A DNA stretch of 46,193 bases from Mucilaginibacter sp. (lineage in GTDB: Bacteria > Bacteroidota > Bacteroidia > Sphingobacteriales > Sphingobacteriaceae), in NCBI GenBank assembly GCA_030445275.1, contig JAUCSE010000083.1:1-46193 (forward strand), in the 5' to 3' direction. The position numbers and the translations under genes are program-made. Positions 33,202-42,990 of the stretch are shown piece after piece (the first letter of the stretch is position 1; every line of letters starts with the position of its first letter). The notes under the pieces are model-generated. The model saw nothing but the letters and a program-made list of their open reading frames with translations, was not told the origin of the DNA and did not search any database.

Positions 33202-33232
33202 AGCATCTGCACACTGTGCAGATGCTTTTTTT
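33202..33232 (+). terminator. Strong rho-independent terminator of the cold-shock gene
   Basis: AGCATCTGCA pairs perfectly with TGCAGATGCT across CACTG and is followed by seven T. Confidence 0.92.
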
Positions 33233-33257
33233 ATGTCTTATATTTTTCTTTCGGTTT

Positions 33258-33338
33258 GTCATCCTGAGCGATAGCGAAGGATCTATTCGTGAACTATGCA
33301 TGTTGTAGAGCAGATTCTTCGCTATCGCTCAGAATGAC
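33258..33338. repeat. REP-like palindromic element, copy 7
   Basis: GTCATCCTGAGCGATAGCG...TATCGCTCAGAATGAC. The left stem is ATCC/GGAT and the right stem ATTC/GAAT; both are complementary although they differ from each other. Central ATGCATG. Confidence 0.78.
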
Positions 33339-33356
33339 AAGTGGGTGGGGGTAAAC

Positions 33357-33390
33357 AAAAAAGGCTGATGGTTTACCATCAGCCTTTTTT
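33357..33390 (-). terminator. Bidirectional terminator hairpin at the rpoD 3' end
   Basis: AAAAAAGGCTGATGGT and ACCATCAGCCTTTTTT are perfect inverse copies around TT, giving a U-run in both directions. It lies 28 bp past the rpoD stop. Confidence 0.88.
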
Positions 33391-33417
33391 ATATATGGGC
33401 GCTGTGCACCCGCGGTA

Positions 33418-34278
33418 TTAATTTAAATAAGATTGTAAAAGATTTGATTTTGAGTTGTGACGAAGACGCATCAAAGCTTTATCTTTTAACTGGCGAACAC
33501 GTTCGCGGGTAAGGTTAAATTTCTCACCAATTTCTTCCAGGGAATGAGCGGCATAGCCACCTAAACCAAAGAATAAAATGATAACCTCACGGTCGCGCTC
33601 AGCAAGGATACTTAATGAACGTTTAATTTCCTGTGACAGGGAATCAATCATCAGATCAGTATCTGTTGCAGCATCAGTACTTTGCAGTACATCAAGCAAG
33701 GTATTTTCTTCACCTTGTATAAACGGAGCGTCCATTGATATCTGACGGCCAGCGTTGCTTAACGAATCAGATATTTTGTCGACAGAAACTTCCAGGTCCT
33801 CAGCCAGTTCTTCTGGTGTTGGTTGTCTTTCAAATTCCTGCTCAAGTTTCGAAGCCGCTTTATGTATCTTACTTAATGAACCTATTTGGTTTAAAGGTAA
33901 ACGTACAATACGTGATTGCTCAGCAACGGCAGATAATATAGACTGGCGGATCCACCATACAGCGTATGAAATGAATTTAAAGCCCTTGGTTTCATCAAAA
34001 CGTTTAGCCGCTTTAATTAAGCCTAAGTTGCCTTCATTTATAAGGTCGCCTAAGGTAAGGCCCTGATTTTGGTACTGTTTTGCTACTGACACCACAAAAC
34101 GAAGGTTAGTTTTTGTTAACCTTTCTAATGCGGCCTGGTCGCCCTCACGAATCTTTTGTGCCAGGATCACTTCCTCCTGCGCGCTAATTAAATCTACCTT
34201 GCCTATTTCATGCAGATACTTTTCAAGCGACTGAGACTCGCGATTGGTAATGGATTGGGATATTTTAAGTTGTCTCAT
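33418..34278 (-). CDS. rpoD: Primary RNA polymerase sigma factor RpoD/SigA
   Basis: A 286-residue sigma-70 factor, the short form usual in Bacteroidota, without the acidic region 1.1. Region 1.2 (SLEKYLHEIGKVDLIS), region 2 with NLRFVVSVAKQYQNQGLTLGDLINEGNLGLIKAA and the promoter-melting FKFISYAVWWIRQSI, region 3, and region 4 with the HTH SLEEIGEKFNLTRERVRQLKDKALMRLR are intact. It would read the TTTG/TAnnTTTG promoters noted in this window. Confidence 0.95.
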   Translation of the reverse strand: MRQLKISQSITNRESQSLEKYLHEIGKVDLISAQEEVILAQKIREGDQAALERLTKTNLRFVVSVAKQYQNQGLTLGDLINEGNLGLIKAAKRFDETKGFKFISYAVWWIRQSILSAVAEQSRIVRLPLNQIGSLSKIHKAASKLEQEFERQPTPEELAEDLEVSVDKISDSLSNAGRQISMDAPFIQGEENTLLDVLQSTDAATDTDLMIDSLSQEIKRSLSILAERDREVIILFFGLGGYAAHSLEEIGEKFNLTRERVRQLKDKALMRLRHNSKSNLLQSYLN

Positions 34279-34507
34279 TTTTTTGAATAGATTTTTTTCA
34301 AGCTATATAAACAGTCCGATAAGATTTTGTCCAGTTGGTTTAACCGGGCTAGTATAAAAAATAAATTAAATTAAACTTTGCTTCTGTAAGTTTTCTATAC
34401 CCGGAATTGTTATAACGAGGGTTGGCTAATGCTGTAATTGCAGTACGAAGCTTGGTGTTAGTAACCAATAAATGTTTAATCAATATATGATCTCTTAAAT
34501 GGATGCA

Positions 34508-34515
34508 CAAAGATA
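34508..34515 (-). promoter_or_regulatory. -7 box of rpoD
   Basis: The minus strand reads TATCTTTG, an exact consensus match. A TTTG 24 nt further upstream (complement of 34540-34543) is a stretched -33 candidate. This implies an untranslated leader of about 220 nt. The rest of the 305-bp gap (34279-34583) shows nothing recognisable. Confidence 0.5.
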
Positions 34516-34583
34516 CGCAATTCAATGCCATTATTGTGTCAAAAATACATGTATTTGCAAGTTAACAATTTAACCCTGTTTTC

Positions 34584-37052
34584 TTATTGTTTTGCATCAA
34601 CAGCTTCGGCAGGTGTTTCTTCTTTTTTTGTTCTTTTTTTGTTCCATTTTATTTTTATTTTACCATCATCACCGTCTGTAGCTAATATATGCAATACAAT
34701 GCCATGCATTCGCTTTTTATTTCGTTCAGTTTGATCAACTATCGTGCTGTCTTTTTTCGGATTACGCAGCGGTATATCGAGCGCAATGTTGGTTCCTTTT
34801 GACAAGGAGTACACACCGGCAACATCCATATTGAGCACACTTGAGTTGATTTGCATAGGGCTAATGACTATTTTATCGCCATTGATATCAAAACGGCCAT
34901 TAAGGTTTGAAAAAGTAATATTATTCAGGTTACGAAATGGGAACGCGAATTTTCCTACACTTGTAATAGGTGTAAAATTAACCAGCGCGCCTTTCTTCAG
35001 CTCAAAAGTGGTAACCCCGTTTAATGATCGTGGTACAACATTGCCCTCATTATTTATACTACCGGTAAGATGCGCCTGTGCCGATAAAAAGCCTTTTAAA
35101 TTTTTAGAGGTAAAGCTTTTTAATCCAAAATCATTAAACGCGTAAAAGAAGTTGCTGATATTTACATTATCAATTTGCGTGTTTAGCAAAAAGGTATTTA
35201 CGGTGCCGGCCTGTACTATATTACCGGCTAATTTTAATGACCCACCCGCATTTTTTACGCTTACATTTTGAACTTTTATACTGTTATCGGCCAGCAGCAG
35301 ATCGGCGGTGGCATCGGTAGCCAGAAACTTTTTATAATAAACCTTGGCTACGCGCAGGTGCAATTCGGCGCTGCCTTTATCAAATACTGTGTTTAACTGG
35401 TTATTTAAATTGACTTTACCACCCTTGCCTTTAGTTGGGGTTCCTCCGCCTTGCCGGGCATTCAAAAAGCCTAAAAATTCGGCTATATGCAACTGCGGAC
35501 TTGTTATTTGCCATACGATCAATATTTTTTCGGGGGCCGTATAGTACAAGTTTAAAAAATTACTCACCTTTCCTTCCATATTCACCACACTATTACCGGT
35601 TTGCAAGCGAATGTTATTCATGTACAAGTCGTTCTTGTAAAATCTTAGTGCAATGCCTGTATTTTTAAAATGAAGGTTACGCGGTAAATAACTTACATCG
35701 GCGTTTTTGATGTTAACTACACCATCCAACAAAGGTTTATTTAATTCGTACTTTACCAAATCGGCCTTGTAAGCCATGACAATGTCACCAGTACCTTTTG
35801 TAAATTTAAGGCTCTGCTCGCCAATAACGGAGTTTAGTTTTTCTACATCAAAGTGCGATTTAAATATGCCCGATGCAACAGGAGTGCTCAGGTTATTTAC
35901 AAAAGCGGTATCAACAGTAAAAGGCAGCTGTTTATAATTGCCGGTAAAATGATAAAGTTTTATCACTGAGTTTTCGTCAGTTAAGCCTTTGCCATTAATA
36001 TAATTGTTAGAGAATACGCCATTAAAACTGCAATTATCAATGGTGCCCGCGCGAGTGATCAGGGTATTATCCTGAACCTTGCAGGTAACAAAAATAGATG
36101 GATCGCCACCGCCAAAACTACCTCCAATATCTGCCGTTACTGCTATGGGTTTGGTAAGATCAAACATACGAAGGCTCTTGGTGATGTTTGCTGCCAGCAG
36201 GTTTGAGGCGCTTTTCCACAGGATGTTATCATCAGCTATATTTAATGAAAAATCAACATTTTCTTTAGCCAGGTTAAATTTGCCACCAATGGTAAACGTA
36301 TCATCGCCAATATTTAGCTTATTTGGCGCAACAACTATAAGTTTGTTTTTAGCATCATAGCTGATATTAAAAGGGCCACTAAGCAGTTTGTCCTTTAAAA
36401 AACTTCCTTTTTTGGTATTGAATGAAAAGCTTTTGACCAATGTTTTTAACTGGATGTCTGCCCTCCAGTCGTCGGCAGAGCGACTCATTTTTCCACTTAC
36501 GTCCTGTACTTCAAACTTAAACAGCTTAAAGGCCTTGCGGTCGTCAACCATAAAATTAACGTTGTTTAGTTCAAACTGTTTTACCTGGGTTGATGAGCTG
36601 CTTTTATCCCCGGGCTTACTATTTTCTTTGGGTTTGCCTTTAAAAACGGCTGTATTACTATAGCCTGTGCTATCGGTAAACAGATCAACATTGGCATTGC
36701 TGATCTCAATTTTGTTAATGCTAACGGTGCCTTTAAGCAAAGCCTTCGCATCTACCGAAACGTAAAAATCTTTAGCATCCAACAGGGTATGATGGTGGGT
36801 GGGCCAAAGCTTATCCTTAATTACCACATTTTTTAATCCAATAGATACACCCGGAAAACCTTTAAAAAAAGTAGGGTCAAGCGCGCCAATGGTAAGTGTT
36901 CCGTTAAGGTTTTTGTTAAGTTCAGTAGTGATCAGATTAAGAACCTTTTGCTTGTTGAAAATTACATAAACGAAAATAGCAAGAAAGGCAACTATAACCA
37001 AAGCTATAATACCACTTAGTATTTTTAACGTTGTTTTAACCCACTTCGGCAT
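34584..37052 (-). CDS. AsmA family protein
   Basis: An 822-residue protein with one N-terminal membrane segment (about residues 8-32) and a very long beta-rich periplasmic part. The AsmA N-terminal block is present (LNLITTELNKNLNGTLTIGALDPTFFKGFPGVSIGLKNVVI), and the C-terminal repeat-type region LNGVTTFELKKGALVNFTPI is typical of AsmA-like C-termini. AsmA-like proteins are thought to form bridges that move phospholipids between the membranes. The last ~30 residues are Lys/Glu-rich. Confidence 0.85.
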   Translation of the reverse strand: MPKWVKTTLKILSGIIALVIVAFLAIFVYVIFNKQKVLNLITTELNKNLNGTLTIGALDPTFFKGFPGVSIGLKNVVIKDKLWPTHHHTLLDAKDFYVSVDAKALLKGTVSINKIEISNANVDLFTDSTGYSNTAVFKGKPKENSKPGDKSSSSTQVKQFELNNVNFMVDDRKAFKLFKFEVQDVSGKMSRSADDWRADIQLKTLVKSFSFNTKKGSFLKDKLLSGPFNISYDAKNKLIVVAPNKLNIGDDTFTIGGKFNLAKENVDFSLNIADDNILWKSASNLLAANITKSLRMFDLTKPIAVTADIGGSFGGGDPSIFVTCKVQDNTLITRAGTIDNCSFNGVFSNNYINGKGLTDENSVIKLYHFTGNYKQLPFTVDTAFVNNLSTPVASGIFKSHFDVEKLNSVIGEQSLKFTKGTGDIVMAYKADLVKYELNKPLLDGVVNIKNADVSYLPRNLHFKNTGIALRFYKNDLYMNNIRLQTGNSVVNMEGKVSNFLNLYYTAPEKILIVWQITSPQLHIAEFLGFLNARQGGGTPTKGKGGKVNLNNQLNTVFDKGSAELHLRVAKVYYKKFLATDATADLLLADNSIKVQNVSVKNAGGSLKLAGNIVQAGTVNTFLLNTQIDNVNISNFFYAFNDFGLKSFTSKNLKGFLSAQAHLTGSINNEGNVVPRSLNGVTTFELKKGALVNFTPITSVGKFAFPFRNLNNITFSNLNGRFDINGDKIVISPMQINSSVLNMDVAGVYSLSKGTNIALDIPLRNPKKDSTIVDQTERNKKRMHGIVLHILATDGDDGKIKIKWNKKRTKKEETPAEAVDAKQ

Positions 37053-37250
37053 TTTTGTTAATTTACGAATAAAGGGTTAAACAGCACAATTGTTTGTAAA
37101 TAAAGCTCATAGTTGTACAAAATTTTTAGTTACATCCATTTACAGGCCAATGATAATGATAAGCGTAACGGGATTTGCAGTGTCAAATTGTAACAAAATT
37201 TATGTGGAAGTATCTTAATGGAGCATCATCACCAAAATTTTACACAACCA

Positions 37251-38543
37251 ATGAAAATACGGTATTTTACTACTGCTGTTATCCTTTTTATTTATAATTT
37301 ATCGGGCTTTGCCCAGGTAAAAGAATTAAGCCAGCTGGTATATACTAAGCAATTTACCTTGCTCGAAAGCGCTTTATCAGTATCAAAAGTATCGGCTGGT
37401 AACAAAATACTTTACCAGGCTTTTTTAACCAATGCATTTAATCAGCCTGCGGTATCAAGTAGGCTTGTTAAAAAAATATTTGCTGATAAAATAGCTGCAA
37501 AAGATGATAAGCTCCAGTTTTATTTACATCGCATAGCGTATGATAATTATGTTAAGCTGAATGATTACCGGTCGGCACATATTGGTGCTGAGCAGCTGGT
37601 GAAAAATTATAGCAGCTATTTCAATGCAAAGGAACTGATAGATCAAAAGGAAGAAAACAAGATCTGGAGTTTCCTGACTGATGCTCCGCAACAGCACGTG
37701 GTGAAACAAGCTTCGTCAATTATCCCGGTAAAAAAAGACATGGCCGGGTTGTGGAATATCCCGGTACAGCAACAGGATTCCAGTTATTTGTTTGTTTTTG
37801 ATACCGGCGCCAATATATCAACCATTAGTGCAACCTATGCTTAAAAACTGCACCTGGATATCGTCAAAAATTCGGCGATTAATATTGAGGGCGGTATGAA
37901 TGGTGTAAGTACTAAGGTGCAATTGGGTATAGCCAAGCAGCTGCAAATTGGAAAAGTAAGCATCAACAACGCCTTGTTTTTAATATTTCCGGATAGTGCT
38001 TTGAGCTTTGCCGGGGGCGCTTATAAAATTAACGGTATTATTGGTTTGCCAATTATTAAAGCCCTTGAGCAAATAGTAATTAAAAAAGATACCATGGAGA
38101 TACCTTTAATTGCTGGTAATACCCCGGGGAAGCATAACCTGGCGCTCGATCTGTTGCAACCCATTGTATATATGGATTATAAAAGGAAGCCTTTACCTTT
38201 TACTTTTGACAGCGGCGCGCAGCGCACGATATTCAGTGATAACTTTTACAAGCAGTTTAAAACCGAACTGGATGCTACCGCCAAACAGGATAGCGTACGC
38301 ATGGGCGGTGCCGGCGGTACACGGAAAATGAGAACACTACAGGTGCCACAACTAGTTTTTACTATGGATAAAAAGCAGGCGGTATTTAATAAAGTGCAAA
38401 TAATCTTAGAGTCTACCAATGTTAGTGATAAATACTATTATGGTAATGTGGGGCAGGATATGTTTAACCAGTTTGATAGTATGACCATCAATTTTGTAAA
38501 CTCATCTGTTTCATTTGGCAACAGGAATAGCTCTGCAAAGTAA
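37251..38543 (+). pseudogene. Retropepsin-like aspartyl protease, interrupted by an in-frame stop
   Basis: The 5' part (37251-37844) encodes a signal peptide (to about SGFAQ), a helical domain and the first catalytic motif DTGA in FVFDTGANIST. A TAA at 37842-37844 stops it. The same frame then runs on without any shift to 38543 and encodes the rest, including a second DSGA motif (FTFDSGAQRTIF) and a GNVGQDMFNQFDSMTINF C-terminal strand. So a single base change (for example GAA or AAA to TAA) would explain the break. An ATG at 37896 might restart the 3' part but would lack a signal peptide. An assembly error or translational read-through cannot be excluded. Confidence 0.82.
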
Positions 38544-38548
38544 TAAAT

Positions 38549-39139
38549 CTATTTGCTTATCAATTTCAAGGCTTCCTGTATATAATGCAGTCCCTTTTCA
38601 GAGTAAGGTAAGCCTAACGCAAATTGGTGCCCATGTGCATCCATTTTCAACAGGGATTTTTTGAGGATATTGATCACCTTATCGGCTTCGTATTTGGGAT
38701 AAAAATCTTCATATAGAAATTGGAGGAAAACCAGGCACAGCGCATTTTCCATAGTTTGCACATCATGGTCAACCTTGATTTTTTGTTTGAGTAAAATTTG
38801 TTTTGTCCTTGCAATTTGCCCGGGCGAGTAACCAACGATTTCCATAATAGCGGAGGCTTTTTCGGCATGGTATTGTGCCAGGTCCTTGCGCCATTTTAAA
38901 TAGGCTTCCCGGCCTTCGGGATAGGTATGGCGTGGTATTTCCCAGCGGCCAATATGCTGGCTTCTGGATGCCAGTAGCAGCTCTTCGCTGGCATTAGGAT
39001 CTAATTGCTTAACCCAATCATATAACTTAATGGCCAAAAAGTACTCCTGGGGATAGGTCGTATTTTCCCAGGTAAAACTATTGGGGTCTTTTTTATTATA
39101 GGCATCAAATTGCTCAAAGGCTGCGTTAAATTTACTCAT
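38549..39139 (-). CDS. DUF4202 family protein
   Basis: A 196-residue soluble protein with the DUF4202 layout: an N-terminal helical region (FNAAFEQFDAYNKKDPN), SRSQHIGRWEIPRHTYPEGREAYLKWR in the middle, and LCLVFLQFLYEDF near residue 140. The conserved His-rich and Arg-rich segments suggest a metal or phosphate site (HD-like), but the activity is unknown. Only 5 bp separate its stop from that of the broken protease gene (convergent). Confidence 0.85.
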   Translation of the reverse strand: MSKFNAAFEQFDAYNKKDPNSFTWENTTYPQEYFLAIKLYDWVKQLDPNASEELLLASRSQHIGRWEIPRHTYPEGREAYLKWRKDLAQYHAEKASAIMEIVGYSPGQIARTKQILLKQKIKVDHDVQTMENALCLVFLQFLYEDFYPKYEADKVINILKKSLLKMDAHGHQFALGLPYSEKGLHYIQEALKLISK

Positions 39140-39496
39140 AGCTGTAATTAGTGTAAATATAAATTATTAAACGCTTGTTGTCTTGGTTTTCGATGCATAA
39201 CCCTTTAATGAGCCTGCGTAAGCTAAAGAGTGCCTGATCGTTCAAATTATTGAATTTTATTTCTGTAAAAATTGATAAAATGCAATTTTGTGGCGAATGA
39301 AGTGATTTTAATTTATTTAAAATCAGTAATAATTTATTAATGGATGTTTTTTGAGTGTTTTTTGTGTTAAACTTTAATTGTTTTTATAAAAATGTTACAA
39401 ATTGTGATATTTATCATGTTGTTAAAGCTATTAATTTGTAATATTTATTAATTAATATTGTAAATTCTATTATTATATGAGATAAAATTATTGATA
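39140..39496. other. AT-rich spacer upstream of the first Crp/Fnr gene
   Basis: A 357-bp spacer without a gene; very AT-rich from about 39290. It contains the dyad at 39403-39418. No repeat of the families described elsewhere. Confidence 0.6.
39403..39418 (+). promoter_or_regulatory. Possible Crp/Fnr-type operator
   Basis: TGTGA, six bases, then TCATG: one mismatch from the classic TGTGA-N6-TCACA dyad, 80 bp upstream of a Crp/Fnr gene. Possibly autoregulation. Chance matches are likely in AT-rich DNA. Confidence 0.3.
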
Positions 39497-40195
39497 ATGA
39501 AAAGAATCCAAAATATTTGTGCTGTTGATAGTTGTTTTTTGTGTAATAATTGTTTGGATGAATGGAAGCCGGCGATTTTGGCTCATAAAACAACCTATAA
39601 AATAAAAAAAGGCGAAATTATATTTAAAGAAGGTGATCCGGTAACAGGAATTTACTTTGTTAACTCCGGAAGTGTAAAGGTTTATAAAAAATGGGATAAA
39701 GATAAGGAGCTTATAGTACGTTTTGCCCGGCAAGGGTCCCTTTTTGGTCACCGGGGTTTGGGCATAGGGGGTATTTATCCCATATCGGCAGCGGCGGTGG
39801 AAACTGCTGTTGTTTGTTATGTGGATGTGGCTTTTTTTGAAGCATCATTAAAGGTTAATCCTGATTTTACTTATAAGCTGTTGATGTTTTTAACGGAAGA
39901 GTTAAAACAGTCGGAGCGAAAAATGCGTAACCTGGCCCACATGTCTGTTAAAGGGCGTGTTGCCGAAGCTTTGATCTCCCTGCAAAACCAGTTTGGTATA
40001 ACCGATGATGGTTTTATAAATATCGACCTGAGCCGGCAAGACCTGGCCTCGTACGCGGGAGCCACTTACGAAACCGTTTTCCGGATGATGAATGAGCTGG
40101 TAAGTGAAAAGTTGATTGGCTTATCAGGGAAAAGTATCCGTTTAATCCATCACAATAAGCTACTGAAACTGGCGCAGGATGTTGTTTTCCTGTAA
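39497..40195 (+). CDS. Crp/Fnr family regulator 1 with FNR-like cysteines
   Basis: A 232-residue regulator from the ATG at 39497 (MKRIQNIC). Cysteines 8, 13, 16 and 19 cluster at the N-terminus, and Cys107 lies in AVVCYVD, at the place equivalent to Cys122 of E. coli FNR (MVCEIPF). A cNMP-type beta-roll (IIFKEGDPVTGIYFVNSGSVKVY) is followed by a dimerisation helix and a winged HTH at 178-204. In the recognition helix Glu192 and Arg196 match FNR Glu209 and Arg213, but FNR Ser212 is Phe195. It could bind a [4Fe-4S] cluster and sense oxygen or NO (inference). Followed after 86 bp by a cobA-type gene. Confidence 0.88.
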   Translation: MKRIQNICAVDSCFLCNNCLDEWKPAILAHKTTYKIKKGEIIFKEGDPVTGIYFVNSGSVKVYKKWDKDKELIVRFARQGSLFGHRGLGIGGIYPISAAAVETAVVCYVDVAFFEASLKVNPDFTYKLLMFLTEELKQSERKMRNLAHMSVKGRVAEALISLQNQFGITDDGFINIDLSRQDLASYAGATYETVFRMMNELVSEKLIGLSGKSIRLIHHNKLLKLAQDVVFL

Positions 40196-40281
40196 CACTA
40201 AACAAGGTAATGCCAGTTTTGTATGTTTAAAGGACATATAAAATGACTATAATTGGCGTTAATTAAGGTTTTGTTAAATAC

Positions 40282-41013
40282 ATGGAAAATAACGCTCCAT
40301 TTCCTGAATTGTATGTTTTGGGTGCAGGTCCCGGCGATCCGGAACTGATCACAGTAAAAGGATATAAAATTTTACAGCAGGCTAATGTTATATTATATGA
40401 TAACCTGGCCAACAAAGCTTTGCTGGATATTGCTAAGCCCGACTGCGAAAAAATTTACGTGGGCAAACATCCCTACGGTAGTTATACCCCGCAAGAAACT
40501 ATCCTCGAAATGATCAGGCATTATGCTTTTACCAAAGGTAGTGTGGTACGGTTAAAGGGAGGTGATCCATTTATATTCGGCAGGGGGTTTGAGGAGATCA
40601 TGTATGCGCGGGAGCAGGGTATAAAAACTCATTATATTCCGGGTATTACCAGTATGCAGGCTTCGGGCTTTTTAGATATCCCATTAACCCACCGGGCCAT
40701 GAGCGAAGGGGTATGGATCATTACCGGGACTAAAAAAGATGGCACCCTATCTGCCGATCTGAAACTAGCTATGCAAAGCAATGCTACCGTTGTGATATAT
40801 ATGGGTATGAAACAAATCGATTCCATTGCCGAAACTTATATAGCTGAAGGCAGGGCAGAAACCCCGGCAGCCATCATTCAGCATGCATCACTGCCACAAC
40901 AAAAAGTAGCCAGAGGGGTAGTTAAAGATCTGCGTAAAATGGCGGCCTCGCAGCAACTAACCCATCCTTCAATTATTATTATAGGCGAGGTTGCGGGATT
41001 ATCCGGTATTTGA
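40282..41013 (+). CDS. cobA: Uroporphyrinogen-III C-methyltransferase (SUMT)
   Basis: A 243-residue SAM-dependent enzyme that methylates uroporphyrinogen III at C2 and C7 to give precorrin-2, the branch to siroheme and B12. Family motifs: VLGAGPGDPELITVKG near the N-terminus, VRLKGGDPFIFGRG, PGITSMQASG and THRAMSEG. It lacks the CysG dehydrogenase/ferrochelatase part, so it is SUMT alone. Its neighbour, an FNR-like regulator, suggests siroheme for nitrite or sulfite reduction, but no such reductase is in the window. Confidence 0.92.
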   Translation: MENNAPFPELYVLGAGPGDPELITVKGYKILQQANVILYDNLANKALLDIAKPDCEKIYVGKHPYGSYTPQETILEMIRHYAFTKGSVVRLKGGDPFIFGRGFEEIMYAREQGIKTHYIPGITSMQASGFLDIPLTHRAMSEGVWIITGTKKDGTLSADLKLAMQSNATVVIYMGMKQIDSIAETYIAEGRAETPAAIIQHASLPQQKVARGVVKDLRKMAASQQLTHPSIIIIGEVAGLSGI

Positions 41014-41079
41014 TTTATTTTGATTTTGGATGTTCGATTCCGGATTTAGAGCTTAGAATTTAGAGTTTAAAATTCGGCT

Positions 41080-42927
41080 TTAGCTTGAATACTCCTTCAA
41101 TAACTGTCTGTATTGATTTAATACGCTTGATTTTGATATAAAACCAACAAATTTATGGCCATCAACCACGGGCAGGTTCCAGGTATTGGTTTCGTCAAAT
41201 TTCCTTACTATCTGGCGTACATCATCATTAATATCAATGAGGACGGTAGGGGTTACCATTACTTTTTGAACATCTAACTCCTCATACAGTTCTTTGTTGA
41301 ACATCACGGGTCTGATATCGTCAAGGAGAATTATGCCTTCCAGCACTTGTTCGTCATTGGTTACGGCGATAAAGTTTTTCCTGCCGGCGCTGATCAATTC
41401 TATCAGTTCATTGAAGGAGGCGTAGATGCTGATCTGCTGTATGTCTCTGTCAATCAAATCGGTAGTATGCAGTAGTGAGAGCAGATTTTGGTCGTGCTCG
41501 CGGGTAAATATCTTGCCTTCTTCGGCTAGTACCTTCAAATCTGGGGATATGGCCGAAAAGCGTTTGGCTATCAGGAATGAGGTTACTGAAACAATCATGA
41601 GCGGAATAAAAAGGTCATAGCCAGAACTGGACTCGGCTATCAGGAATATGGCGGTCAGCGGGGCATATAGCACGCCACTCATTACGCCGGCCATGCCAAC
41701 AATCACCATATTGGTGGTTGGCACATTGGGGATACCCAGTTGTGTGCATACCGTAGCGATAAAATAACCCAATGAACCACCCGCAAATAACGAAGGTGCA
41801 AAATTACCGCCGTTACCACCACCGTAAATAGTAATAGAGGTGGCAAAAGCTTTCAAAAGACAGATTAATCCTAAAAACAATAGAACAAACCACTCGTGAA
41901 AGGTGAAATATTTAAAAAAACTGACGGCTATAACTGATTCTATTTGCCCGGTGGCCAAAACCTTTATGGTAGAATATCCCTCGCCAAATAAGGGCGGAAA
42001 TAATACACATAATAAGGAAAGTAATGCCCCTGCTATCAGCGCCTTTTGCAGGCGGCTTCTTTTTAAATGCTTAAACTGGTGCTCAACCCATTGAGATATT
42101 ACCACAAAGTAGCGTGCATATAAGCCGCAGGCAATACCCAGCACAATATAAAAAGGAATGTTTTTATAGTTAAACGCGTTCCTGGATGTAAACTGAAACA
42201 AAGCCCCTTCATTCAGTATGATCCTGGATACCAGGCTACCACAAACGGCAGCAACAACCAGCGGTATAAAATCGGTAAAAACAACGCCGGTAAGTAGTAT
42301 CTCGAAGGCAAACATCATACCCGCGATTGGGGCGTTAAATGCCGAAGCGATACCGGCGGTGGCACCGGCGGCAAGTAAAAGGGTACGGTCTTTATAGTCT
42401 AACTTATAGGTTTTGGCAAAGTTGGAGCCAATGGCCGATCCGGTTACCGCTATAGGACTTTCTAAGCCCGCGGAGCCACCTAAACCCACCGTAATGGCGC
42501 TCTGCACTATTTGCGAATACATTTTTACCGGTGATACCAGGCTAGAGTTTTGGGCAATCTCATACAATATAGCCGGGATGCCCTTGCGATCATTACCGCG
42601 ATAAATGTAGAGTACTACCAGCGTGGTAAGTACAATGCCCAGCAACGGAAATACAATATAAAAAACAATCTGCTGCTCAAACTGAAACTTGGAAGTAATG
42701 AGGTAATGGATATAATGTACCAGCATTTTTAAAACCACACCGGCCAAACCAGCGGTGCAGCCAACCAGGATACCCGATAAGATCAGAAAATGGCTGTGCG
42801 AAAGATTATTCCGTAGCCAAAGCAAAATAATCTCATAACTCCGTACTTTGCGAATACTGTTGGCCCTGAAATCCCTTTGGAATTTAAAAAAGCTATGAAA
42901 CCGTTTTAATTTGCTGTATTTACTCAA
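41080..42927 (-). CDS. ClC-type chloride channel/transporter with tandem CBS domains (copy 1)
   Basis: A 615-residue membrane protein from a TTG start at 42927, supported by GGAGGTG ending 4 bases upstream (complement of 42931-42937) and the absence of any in-frame ATG before residue ~68. The gating glutamate lies in GSAGLESPIAV (equivalent to GxEGP). The first selectivity motif, usually GSGIP, reads RKGIP here; the third is GGNFAP. The C-terminal ~150 residues form two CBS domains (SIYASFNELIELIS and VQKVMVTPTVLIDI). It conducts or exchanges anions; the ion is uncertain because the usual serine is replaced by lysine. Confidence 0.88.
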   Translation of the reverse strand: MSKYSKLKRFHSFFKFQRDFRANSIRKVRSYEIILLWLRNNLSHSHFLILSGILVGCTAGLAGVVLKMLVHYIHYLITSKFQFEQQIVFYIVFPLLGIVLTTLVVLYIYRGNDRKGIPAILYEIAQNSSLVSPVKMYSQIVQSAITVGLGGSAGLESPIAVTGSAIGSNFAKTYKLDYKDRTLLLAAGATAGIASAFNAPIAGMMFAFEILLTGVVFTDFIPLVVAAVCGSLVSRIILNEGALFQFTSRNAFNYKNIPFYIVLGIACGLYARYFVVISQWVEHQFKHLKRSRLQKALIAGALLSLLCVLFPPLFGEGYSTIKVLATGQIESVIAVSFFKYFTFHEWFVLLFLGLICLLKAFATSITIYGGGNGGNFAPSLFAGGSLGYFIATVCTQLGIPNVPTTNMVIVGMAGVMSGVLYAPLTAIFLIAESSSGYDLFIPLMIVSVTSFLIAKRFSAISPDLKVLAEEGKIFTREHDQNLLSLLHTTDLIDRDIQQISIYASFNELIELISAGRKNFIAVTNDEQVLEGIILLDDIRPVMFNKELYEELDVQKVMVTPTVLIDINDDVRQIVRKFDETNTWNLPVVDGHKFVGFISKSSVLNQYRQLLKEYSS

Positions 42928-42990
42928 TTTGCACCTCCGGCCGCAATTTAAGCATTTATAAATGTCTGGGATTTAAAAATACAAGGAAAG

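Noticed and set aside
34349..34531. 60-codon minus-strand frame upstream of rpoD
   Set aside because: It overlaps the rpoD -7 box and has no recognisable protein features; more likely untranslated leader.
37896..38543. Independent gene for the 3' part of the broken protease
   Set aside because: Its frame continues upstream without a shift to the TAA, it lacks a signal peptide, and it contains only the second half of the protease. A broken single gene is simpler, though a restart at this ATG is possible.
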